Assembly: GCA_030604545.1 (NCBI GenBank)
Contig: JAUVVS010000041.1
Span: 1-9,787, forward strand
Source: Deltaproteobacteria bacterium
Lineage (GTDB): Bacteria > Desulfobacterota > Desulfobacteria > Desulfobacterales > JAUVVS01
Length of the DNA stretch: 9,787 nt
Direction of reading: 5' to 3'
Shown piece after piece: positions 1 to 5,720 of this stretch; within the stretch, counting starts at the first letter, position 1; each line of letters begins with the position of its first letter. The notes beneath the pieces were generated by a model. It saw only the letters and a list, made by a program, of their open reading frames with translations, did no database searches and was not told the DNA's origin. The position numbers were made by a program, and so were the translations under genes.

Positions 1-417
1 CTCTGCTATGACTTTAATAACTTTCGGAATTCCTGTTTTGGTCGCAATCGAAAGGGAGCGGGCAAGAAGAAAATCTCCTACGAGAACCGCTATGGAATTA
101 CTCCATATAGCATTTGCTACGGGTTTACCCCTGCGTAATGTTGCCTCGTCTACAAGATCATCATGCAATAGGCTTGCTGCATGCAAGTATTCAAAAATGG
201 TTGAAAAAGTCTTGTCATAGTTTTCTTTATACCCACAAATTCTTGCAGAAAGGACCATAAGTAATGGCCTTAACCTCTTTCCACCATTGAACAAAATATG
301 ATTTGCCGTCTTAGAAACAAGGTCTAGATATGGATTCAGATTTTGCTTTAAAGCGGCTTCTATATCAGCGAGATCATCTTCGACCATTGCCAGAATTTTT
401 TGTTTTAAGTCACTCAT
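1..417 (-). CDS. ispB: Polyprenyl diphosphate synthase, N-terminal part (runs off left edge)
   Basis: This is the first 139 codons of a trans-isoprenyl diphosphate synthase, which condenses isopentenyl diphosphate onto an allylic primer. In this kind of organism it probably makes the menaquinone side chain. Visible are the substrate-binding GGKRLRP motif at residues 45-51 and the first aspartate-rich motif DDLVD at residues 86-90, followed by RRG and GDFLLARS. The second aspartate-rich motif lies outside the window, since family members are about 320 residues. The ATG at 417-415 overlaps the rimO stop (ATGA) and has a GGAG ribosome-binding site at 428-425, 7 bases upstream. It appears to be the third gene of an apbE-rimO cluster. 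The symbol ispB is by family. Chain length (octaprenyl, heptaprenyl or other) cannot be told from this portion, and a short-chain enzyme such as IspA is not strictly excluded. Confidence 0.9.
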   Translation of the reverse strand, partial: MSDLKQKILAMVEDDLADIEAALKQNLNPYLDLVSKTANHILFNGGKRLRPLLMVLSARICGYKENYDKTFSTIFEYLHAASLLHDDLVDEATLRRGKPVANAIWSNSIAVLVGDFLLARSLSIATKTGIPKVIKVIAE

Positions 418-1733
418 ACAGGTTCTCCAATAAGATCATATTCAAGAGCATCTGTCACCATCACACTGCCGAAGCAACCAATCTCTAATTGTTCGGAATT
501 AATATAGGTAATACCATCGACCTCAGGCGCCTGAAAATATGTTCGCCCTATGAAAAGATCATTTTCTAACTTCTCTTCAACTAAAACCTTATAAACTCTA
601 CCTATGTGGTTCAAGTTATTTTTTAAAGATATTTCTTTCTGGCGTGACATGACCTGGTCATACCTATCCTTTGCAACGTCTTTCGGGACATGATCGGAAA
701 GACTGTGAGATGGAAGGTCTTCAAAATCAGAATAAATAAAAACTCCCAAATGATCAAAATGAACATCCTCTATAAAATCTAAAAGCTGCTTAAAATCTTT
801 ATCTGACTCTCCGGGAAAACCGACCATTATTGTTGTCCTGAGGGCGGCATCGGGAACAAGTGTCCGTATTTTATCATAAAGTCTGCAAAGGTCATCATGG
901 GTATATATTCTTCCCATTCTTTTTAAAGAAGATTTGCTTACATGTTGGATAGGAATATCAAAATAGGAACAGATATTATTATGTTCTGCAAATGTTCTTA
1001 TAATATATTCGTCAATACTTTCCGGATGCCCGTAAAGGGTTCTAATCCAAACATTGTCTGATATGTTTGATAGCTTCTCAAGCAATTTCTTAAAGCTAAC
1101 GGGTGGGCATAAATCCTTTCCATAGGATGTTGTATCCTGGGCAATTAGTATCAGTTCTTTTACACCACCTTTGATTAATGAATGAAATTCACCAACGATA
1201 TTGTCAATGGGGCGACTTTTTTGTTTACCACGAAGTTTTGGAATAATGCAATAAGTGCAGTTCCTGTTGCACCCTTCTGCAATTCTAATGTATGACATAT
1301 AAGAAGAACTTCGCACTCTTGGTGTGTCCTGTTTTTGAAGTGTAATCAAATTTGGATCCGGTAAAATACATAACAAATTATTCATAGAGCCTTCGGCCGC
1401 ATGTATGATCTTGTCAAAGGCGCCGGTGCCAAGGAATATGTCGTCTTCCGGTAATGCATTGGCAATTTGTTCTCTGAAGCGTTCGGGAAGGCATCCGGTA
1501 ACAATTAAACGTTTGCATAATCCATTTTCTTTAAAACTTGCCAGTTCAAGGATTGCATCGATAGATTCATTGACTGCAGACTCTATAAAACTGCATGTAT
1601 TGATAATTATTATCTCAGCTTCAGCCGGATCATTTGTAATTGTCCAATCTTTTTTCATGAGATCGCCCAGCATTATTTCGCTGTCAACTAAATTTTTAGC
1701 ACAGCCCAAACTGACCAGATACAGTTTCATCAT
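414..1733 (-). CDS. rimO: Ribosomal protein S12 methylthiotransferase RimO
   Basis: This is a cytoplasmic radical-SAM enzyme that adds a methylthio group to the conserved aspartate of ribosomal protein S12. At 439 residues it has the normal family length. The N-terminal MTTase domain carries the three ligands of the auxiliary iron-sulfur cluster: C11 (in SLGCAKNLVDSE), C47 (NTCSFIESA) and C81 (GCLPER). The radical-SAM motif CNRNCTYC gives C155, C159 and C162. The C-terminal roughly 65 residues form a TRAM domain with the RimO-like signature QAPEVDGITYI, which separates it from MiaB and MtaB. The first codon follows the apbE TAA directly. There is no well-spaced ribosome-binding site, so translation is probably coupled to apbE. 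A second ATG at 1730 would give the usual MKLYLVSLG start, and I cannot choose between the two. The 3' end overlaps the prenyl synthase start by 4 bases. Confidence 0.95.
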   Translation of the reverse strand: MMKLYLVSLGCAKNLVDSEIMLGDLMKKDWTITNDPAEAEIIIINTCSFIESAVNESIDAILELASFKENGLCKRLIVTGCLPERFREQIANALPEDDIFLGTGAFDKIIHAAEGSMNNLLCILPDPNLITLQKQDTPRVRSSSYMSYIRIAEGCNRNCTYCIIPKLRGKQKSRPIDNIVGEFHSLIKGGVKELILIAQDTTSYGKDLCPPVSFKKLLEKLSNISDNVWIRTLYGHPESIDEYIIRTFAEHNNICSYFDIPIQHVSKSSLKRMGRIYTHDDLCRLYDKIRTLVPDAALRTTIMVGFPGESDKDFKQLLDFIEDVHFDHLGVFIYSDFEDLPSHSLSDHVPKDVAKDRYDQVMSRQKEISLKNNLNHIGRVYKVLVEEKLENDLFIGRTYFQAPEVDGITYINSEQLEIGCFGSVMVTDALEYDLIGEPV

Positions 1734-2744
1734 TTATTTGTCTTTAAACCCTTTTGAGTAATAATCGATCAGTGTCCCGTCCTTTTCCTGAACAACGATC
1801 AGACACTCAACATTATCAAGCCTGTCTACCAGCTCAAGGCCTTTTTCGCGCCCTAAAACCATAATTGCAGTTGCAAGGCCATCTGCAAATGTGCATGTAT
1901 CAGCCATAATGGAAGCGCTGACGATTCCGTTTGTTACGGGATATCCTGTCTTAGGATCCATCACATGGGAATAGCGCTTTCCGTCTATTTCAAAAAAATT
2001 TCTGTAATCACCACTTGTTGCAATGGCTTTATTATGTAAGGATACTACTTTATATACGTGATCATATGACGCATCTTTTTTGGGGGTGTTGATACCTACT
2101 TTCCAATATCTACCGTCTTTTTTAAAGCCTGAAGCATATACTTCTCCACCGATTTCCACAAGAAAGTTTTCTATTCCGTGGGTTTTAATAATCTCTGCAA
2201 CTTGATCAACTGCATATCCTTTTGCAACGGATGAAAGGTCAAGAGAAATGGATGCTTTCTTTTTTCTACAGTATCTATTTTCCAATATCTCTATTTTGTT
2301 AAACCCTAAATCAGCTAAAAGTTCTTTTATTTCTTCCTTCTTAGGGATAGTTTTAATTATTGCCGGACCGTTAAAACCCCAAAGGTCGGCCAGCGGCTTT
2401 ATTGTACCATCCCATGCCCCGTTTGTAAGTTTATAAATATTTTCAGCAACAATCATTACATTTAAAAAGTCATTTGAAACATAAAATTTTTTGTCTGTAC
2501 TTTTCTCGGCATTAAATCTGCTGATTTCGCTGTCTGTTCTATATATGGACATGCTTCTGTTTATCTCTTTAAGCCGTTCTTCAATTTGATCTTTGAGGGC
2601 TTTTACATTTTTAAAAAACTGGGTAACAACCTTAATATGATAGATTGTACCCATGGTCTTTCCTGAAAATAGAACTTCTTTTTTTGGGTTGCATCCGGCA
2701 AAGAGTACGATAAAAATAACTATAGTTAGTGTATATCGATTCAC
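1734..2744 (-). CDS. apbE: FAD:protein FMN transferase, lipoprotein (ApbE family)
   Basis: The product is an ApbE-type flavin transferase. It uses FAD to attach FMN covalently to threonine or serine in partners such as the RnfG/NqrC flavoproteins, at the outer face of the cytoplasmic membrane. I start it at the GTG at 2744 (336 residues) because GAGGG lies 8 bases upstream; the longer TTG frame from 2759 would start over that site. The N-terminus then reads as a lipoprotein signal: a short charged start, a hydrophobic run at about residues 6-17, and a LFAGC lipobox with Cys18. Family motifs follow in order: SGKTMGTIY (27-35), SLDLSSVAKGYAVD (about 167-180, metal and flavin binding), EIGGEVYASG (197-206), ATSGDYRN (242-249), SHVMDPKTGYPV (259-270) and FADGLATA (286-293). 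The TAA stop directly abuts rimO. No Rnf or Nqr target gene is present here, so the acceptor protein is unknown. Confidence 0.93.
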   Translation of the reverse strand: MNRYTLTIVIFIVLFAGCNPKKEVLFSGKTMGTIYHIKVVTQFFKNVKALKDQIEERLKEINRSMSIYRTDSEISRFNAEKSTDKKFYVSNDFLNVMIVAENIYKLTNGAWDGTIKPLADLWGFNGPAIIKTIPKKEEIKELLADLGFNKIEILENRYCRKKKASISLDLSSVAKGYAVDQVAEIIKTHGIENFLVEIGGEVYASGFKKDGRYWKVGINTPKKDASYDHVYKVVSLHNKAIATSGDYRNFFEIDGKRYSHVMDPKTGYPVTNGIVSASIMADTCTFADGLATAIMVLGREKGLELVDRLDNVECLIVVQEKDGTLIDYYSKGFKDK

Positions 2745-2752
2745 AGTTAAGA

Positions 2753-2757
2753 CCCTC
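2753..2757 (-). promoter_or_regulatory. Ribosome-binding site deciding the apbE start
   Basis: GAGGG on the minus strand, with an 8-base spacer to the GTG at 2744-2742. The alternative TTG at 2759 overlaps this site and has no purine-rich sequence upstream, so GTG is preferred. Confidence 0.65.
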
Positions 2758-2804
2758 AATTATAAATACAAGTATTCTTAAATCATATCTCGTTAAGTCG
2801 TCGA

Positions 2805-2828
2805 CTCAACCACTTAACCACTCAACTA
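2805..2828. repeat. Three degenerate 8-base tandem units
   Basis: The units ctcaacca, cttaacca and ctcaacta follow one another without a gap. Too short to assign to a family; function unknown. Confidence 0.5.
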
Positions 2829-2964
2829 TTTGACGATGTCTGTAAATACGATTAAGTATTATAATTAGTTTATTCGTTTAATTTATGAGCTTGAATTACC
2901 TAGTAAAATGTTTAAAAATGATCACGAAAATACGAATTAGAGTACTAAAGTTAGATGTTTAAGT

Positions 2965-3107
2965 GTCTCCATCCGGAAATGGTAGATTTTGGTTCAAGAC
3001 AAGGCCGCAGCCCTTTTGCGACCGGAGGCGTAGTGAGACTACGTCGAGGATCGCAAAAGAGCGAGAACGCAGTATTGGGCCAAAAGATGCCATTTCCGGA
3101 TGGAGAC
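2965..3107. repeat. Large palindromic element (143 bases) at the hypE 3' end
   Basis: The outer arms GTCTCCATCCGGAAATGG (2965-2982) and its exact reverse complement (3090-3107) are 18 of 18 paired. Pairing resumes inside: TTTTGG..CAA.AC at 2987-3000 with 3072-3085, CTTTTGCGA at 3013-3021 with 3051-3059, and a central CGTAGT-GAG-ACTACG hairpin at 3029-3043. All arms share one centre at 3036, so the whole element can fold into one long imperfect hairpin with internal loops around 3001-3009 and 3024-3026. It looks like a MITE-like or REP-like repeat. It has no coding capacity and no clear target-site duplication. It may also act as a 3' stabiliser or terminator of the hypE transcript. Confidence 0.85.
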
Positions 3108-4117
3108 TAACATATTCTCGGAAGCTGCTCCCCCGTTAACATATCGACGATTCGGGTTCCTCCAATACGTGTTTGCATGAAAACGTTACCTGGATTATCG
3201 GAAATCACTTCCCCAATAATACATGCATCTTTGCCGAATTCATCTTTCCTCATAGTTTTAAGGACCTCATCTGCACTGTCCGCTTCGATAAAAGCAAGAA
3301 GCTTTCCCTCATTAGCAATATAAAGAGGGTCGAATCCAAGCAACTCACATATCCCCGACACCTCATCCTTAACAGGTATTGTATTCTCATAAATTCGTAT
3401 TCCTACCTTTGAACTGATTGCAATTTCATTTAAAGCCGTGCCGACACCACCGCGGGTCGGATCACGAAGTACGTGAATATCCTCGCATGCAAGCAACATC
3501 CGTTTAACCATATGATTTAAAGGTGCAGTATCACTAACAATCGGCGAATCAAAATTCATACCCTCTCTTTGAGTCAAAACGGTAATGCCGTGGTCGGCAA
3601 TGCTTCCACTAAGCAATACTTTATCCCCTGGGCGTGCGTTATGGCCGGAAATATTTACATGTTCAGGTATCAAACCAATCCCGGATGAATTAATAAAGAT
3701 TTTGTCCACAGCACCTTTTGGAACCACCTTTGTATCTCCGGTTACAACTTTTACCTTTGCCTTTTTTGTTGCAATACGCATCCCATTTAATATTATTTCC
3801 AGATCAGTCATGGGGAAACCTTCTTCAATAATCAAACCCACACTTAGATAAAGGGGAACGGCGCCACACATGGCAAGATCGTTTACCGTCCCGTTGACGG
3901 CAAGATCTCCTATATTTCCTCCCGGGAAAAAGATGGGATCAACAACATAGGTGTCGGTTGAAAAGGCAAGTTGTTTTTCTTCGATTTTAAATATAGCACC
4001 ATCGTCCAGTCGAGAAATGATGGCATTATCAAATATCGGAAGCATAGTTTCGGTAATAAGGCTGTGTGATATCTTTCCTCCCCCACCATGATCTAAAAGA
4101 ATATGATCTGTTTTCAT
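3107..4117 (-). CDS. hypE: [NiFe]-hydrogenase maturation protein HypE
   Basis: HypE is a cytoplasmic enzyme of the AIR-synthase/PurM-like ATP-binding family. HypF carbamoylates its C-terminal cysteine, and HypE then dehydrates the thiocarbamate with ATP to a thiocyanate. This supplies the CN ligands passed to iron on the HypCD complex. The 336-residue protein has the family length and ends in the diagnostic PRIC, with Cys336 the acceptor. ATP- and metal-binding motifs are present: LDHGGGGKISH (8-18), STDTYVVDP (53-61), NDLAMCGAVP (79-88), VTGDTKVV (125-132), RDPTRGGV (218-225) and NEGKLL (269-274). An AAGGG ribosome-binding site 8 bases upstream supports the ATG at 4117. It lies 88 bases downstream of hypD on the same strand, consistent with one operon. 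The last base of its TAG stop is the first base of the large palindrome. Confidence 0.97.
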   Translation of the reverse strand: MKTDHILLDHGGGGKISHSLITETMLPIFDNAIISRLDDGAIFKIEEKQLAFSTDTYVVDPIFFPGGNIGDLAVNGTVNDLAMCGAVPLYLSVGLIIEEGFPMTDLEIILNGMRIATKKAKVKVVTGDTKVVPKGAVDKIFINSSGIGLIPEHVNISGHNARPGDKVLLSGSIADHGITVLTQREGMNFDSPIVSDTAPLNHMVKRMLLACEDIHVLRDPTRGGVGTALNEIAISSKVGIRIYENTIPVKDEVSGICELLGFDPLYIANEGKLLAFIEADSADEVLKTMRKDEFGKDACIIGEVISDNPGNVFMQTRIGGTRIVDMLTGEQLPRIC

Positions 4118-4205
4118 ATAATTTACCCTTAGCTTTTATTGCAGTATTTCAGCATATATTTAATAGGACTAAACAATATTAATTCAAAGTAAATAAGGCT
4201 AAAAA

Positions 4206-5300
4206 TCATTCTATACTGTGATATCTGTAATAGGCTGCGCATGTTCCTTCGCTGGAAACCATACACGGGCCAATAGGGTTCATGGGGGTACAGGTTTTTC
4301 TATAAAGCCGACATTCCGGTGGAATTTTTAAGCCCCTAAGGATATCGCCGCAGTCACACCCTTTTGGGTCTATCGAGTCTATAGTTTCAATTTCAAACAC
4401 ATTCTCCGCATTATAGGCCTCAAATTCTTTTCTGATCTTGAGACCGCTTTTGGGAATTGAGCCGATGCCACGCCAAGTAGCATCAACTACCTCAAAAACA
4501 TCCTGCATAATTTGTTTTGCCTTTTTGTTACCATCAAAGGTCACCGCTCGTTTATATGCATTATCCAGCCTCGGCGATTCGGTTTCTATCTGCTCAACAA
4601 GTACGTATATTGCCTGCAGTATATCAGACGGCTCAAACCCGGCGACCACGGATGGTATATGATATTTTTTAAAGAGGGGGAGGTAAGCCTTTGTACCAAT
4701 AATCACGGAAACATGACCGGGGAGAATAAAACCGTCTATTTTAACGTCACTTGATTCCATTAGAGCAAGAAGTGCCGGCGGAACCAGTTTATGAGCTGAA
4801 AAGACAAAAAAATTATTTATCTTCATTTCTTCTATGGAAAGTATGGACGCAGCAATCGTCGGAGCGGTAGTTTCAAAGCCCACGCCGAGAAATACGATTT
4901 TTTTCCCTGGATTCTTCTTAGCAATATCAAATGCGTCAAAAATGGAGTAAACGATTCGAATATCATGACCGTTGGCGCGTTCCCCTTGGAGAGACGAAGT
5001 GGTGCCGGGAACCTTCATAAGATCTCCGAAGGTCGTTATGATAACATCATCTGTCCTGGATAGCGCTATAAAGGCATCAATTTCATGCTGGGCTGTAACG
5101 CAAACAGGACAACCCGGGCCGGAAAGGAGTGAGATAGTTTCCGGCAGAACAGTACGAATTCCGCTTTTGAAGATTGACATGGTATGCGTGCCGCATACTT
5201 CCATCAGACGGATTTTTTTTTGACTTATCTTGTTGATATTGTCAATGATGCTTCTGGAAATTTCAGGATCTCTGTATTCTTCTAAATGTTTGATAGGCAT
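4206..5300 (-). CDS. hypD: [NiFe]-hydrogenase maturation protein HypD
   Basis: HypD is an iron-sulfur scaffold protein that, with HypC, assembles the Fe(CN)2CO unit for insertion into the hydrogenase large subunit. I start it at the ATG at 5300 (364 residues, beginning MPIKHLEEYRDPE) because AGGA lies 8 bases upstream; an ATG six codons earlier (5318) lacks a ribosome-binding site. Conserved signatures are EVCGTHT with Cys36, SGPGCPVC with Cys64 and Cys67, the GVGFETTAPT loop, and a cysteine-rich C-terminus (C315, C317, C330, C337, C346, C354) that supplies the [4Fe-4S] ligands. It is followed by hypE. No hypC, hypA, hypB or hypF is in the window, although hypC is often directly before hypD. 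Upstream it faces glnD across a long intergenic region. Confidence 0.97.
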   Translation of the reverse strand: MPIKHLEEYRDPEISRSIIDNINKISQKKIRLMEVCGTHTMSIFKSGIRTVLPETISLLSGPGCPVCVTAQHEIDAFIALSRTDDVIITTFGDLMKVPGTTSSLQGERANGHDIRIVYSIFDAFDIAKKNPGKKIVFLGVGFETTAPTIAASILSIEEMKINNFFVFSAHKLVPPALLALMESSDVKIDGFILPGHVSVIIGTKAYLPLFKKYHIPSVVAGFEPSDILQAIYVLVEQIETESPRLDNAYKRAVTFDGNKKAKQIMQDVFEVVDATWRGIGSIPKSGLKIRKEFEAYNAENVFEIETIDSIDPKGCDCGDILRGLKIPPECRLYRKTCTPMNPIGPCMVSSEGTCAAYYRYHSIE

Positions 5301-5308
5301 TGCTTTTA

Positions 5309-5312
5309 TCCT
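5309..5312 (-). promoter_or_regulatory. Ribosome-binding site deciding the hypD start
   Basis: AGGA on the minus strand, 8 bases before the ATG at 5300-5298. It lies inside the longer reading frame that begins at 5318, where no upstream site is seen. The shorter start also gives the family-like N-terminus. Confidence 0.6.
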
Positions 5313-5338
5313 ATTCATGCAAATGTAGAAATTTTATT

Positions 5339-5386
5339 GCGGCCAATAATTTAATAGTTCTATTCTTAACTTTCAGGAGCGGCCAA
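5339..5386. repeat. Pair of GCGGCCAA direct repeats, 40 bases apart, upstream of hypD
   Basis: GCGGCCAA occurs at 5339-5346 and again at 5379-5386. In an AT-rich intergenic region these two GC-rich octamers stand out. They lie about 40-85 bases upstream of the hypD start, on near-equal faces of the helix (40-base period), and could be regulator-binding sites. No known operator is recognised. Confidence 0.4.
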
Positions 5387-5503
5387 AAATGCGAAGTTTA
5401 GAAAAGAATAACACCAATACCAAATATCCGAAACAGAAGTCAAATTCTTAAATATAAGGATCATCAAAAAGGCGGGTTTTAGAGAATGGTTTGCCCAGAA
5501 AAT

Positions 5504-5536
5504 ATGAATTCAATCCGGGGCAAAAGATATAGATAA
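5504..5536 (+). CDS. Possible 10-codon leader peptide MNSIRGKRYR
   Basis: An ATG opens a 10-codon frame with three arginine codons (CGG, AGA, AGA) and two lysine or tyrosine codons near its end, closed by tandem stops TAA TAA (5534-5539). The stops sit on the 5' arm of hairpin P2, where a terminating ribosome would influence leader folding. The start codon is in the loop of P1. There is no good ribosome-binding site upstream, and a frame this short arises easily by chance, so confidence is low. Confidence 0.2.
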   Translation: MNSIRGKRYR

Positions 5537-5617
5537 TAATCGAAACCTTGATTATTCTCACTTATATAGAAAAAATCTCCGGAGATCAAGGTATGTTTTA
5601 AATAGCATATGGTTTAG

Positions 5618-5637
5618 ATACCGTGGGGTATTTTTTT
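5618..5637 (+). terminator. Terminator-like hairpin with T-run before glnD
   Basis: ATACC-GTGG-GGTAT, extendable by A-U and G-U pairs to 5616-5633, is followed by seven Ts (5631-5637) and then CTTTT. It points along the plus strand, yet the only gene upstream is on the other strand. It must therefore end a leader or small-RNA transcript that begins inside the intergenic region, or be fortuitous. The stem is short (5 core pairs). Confidence 0.45.
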
Positions 5638-5720
5638 CTTTTCATTTTGTCACCTTAATGATAATCGACTATTTCTACATTGAATACGCCATTTTTTCAT
5701 AAAGTTAAAATGTTACGAAC

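Larger units (their letters stand above)
2745..3106. other. Intergenic region between hypE and apbE
   Basis: No convincing gene lies in this 362-base stretch. The part next to hypE is filled by the large palindrome (2965-3107). The remainder (about 2760-2960) is very AT-rich. It holds three degenerate 8-base tandem units (ctcaacca, cttaacca, ctcaacta) at 2805-2828 and an AGTCGTCGACT palindrome just before them. A minus-strand TATAAT at 2863-2858 could be the -10 of an apbE promoter, but no matching -35 is seen at 16-18 bases, so I do not call a promoter. The size of the gap suggests that apbE-rimO-prenyl synthase is transcribed separately from hypDE. Confidence 0.6.
5490..5637 (+). promoter_or_regulatory. 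Candidate attenuator / structured leader of glnD
   Basis: Five complementary pairings are visible on the plus strand. P1: TTTGCCC 5490-5496 with GGGCAAA 5518-5524. P2: AATAATC 5535-5541 with GATTATT 5550-5556. P3: ACCTTGAT 5545-5552 with ATCAAGGT 5585-5592. P4: GGTAT 5590-5594 with ATACC 5618-5622, extended by 5598-5603 with 5612-5617. Terminator: ATACC 5618-5622 with GGTAT 5627-5631, then a T-run. P2 and P3 share 5550-5552, P3 and P4 share 5590-5592, and P4 and the terminator share 5618-5622. Neighbouring members are therefore mutually exclusive. That is an attenuator layout: P2 plus P4 would mean readthrough and P3 plus terminator would mean stop. No known riboswitch class is recognised, and the function is inferred from pairing alone. 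Confidence 0.4.
5301..5720. other. Divergent hypD-glnD intergenic region
   Basis: These 420 bases between divergent genes contain no ordinary gene. The hypD-proximal part has two GCGGCCAA direct repeats. The glnD-proximal part has a run of inverted repeats at 5490-5637 that can form alternative hairpins on the plus strand, ending in a terminator-like hairpin. A possible 10-codon leader peptide lies at 5504-5536. A weak promoter-like pair TTGTCA (5647-5652) and TATTTC (5670-5675), 17 bases apart, lies after the terminator-like hairpin. It could give a glnD transcript that bypasses the terminator, but the -10 match is only 3 of 6. Confidence 0.6.

Noticed and set aside
8..220. Open frame on the plus strand at the left edge
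   Set aside because: Antisense to the prenyl synthase coding sequence, which has clear motifs on the other strand.
1405..1761. Open frame of 118 codons on the plus strand opposite rimO
   Set aside because: Lies antisense to a well-conserved radical-SAM gene and has no recognisable domain.
2805..2828. CRISPR-like array
   Set aside because: The 8-base tandem units have no spacers and are far too short.
2965..3107. Transposon or insertion sequence with target-site duplication
   Set aside because: No direct repeat flanks the palindrome and there is no transposase frame, so only a MITE-like or REP-like element is claimed.
4118..4205. hypC-like small gene between hypD and hypE
   Set aside because: The 88 bases are AT-rich, contain stops and encode nothing resembling HypC.
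5301..5318. Longer hypD starting at ATG 5318
   Set aside because: No ribosome-binding site upstream; the AGGA inside this stretch fits the ATG at 5300, which gives the family-like N-terminus.
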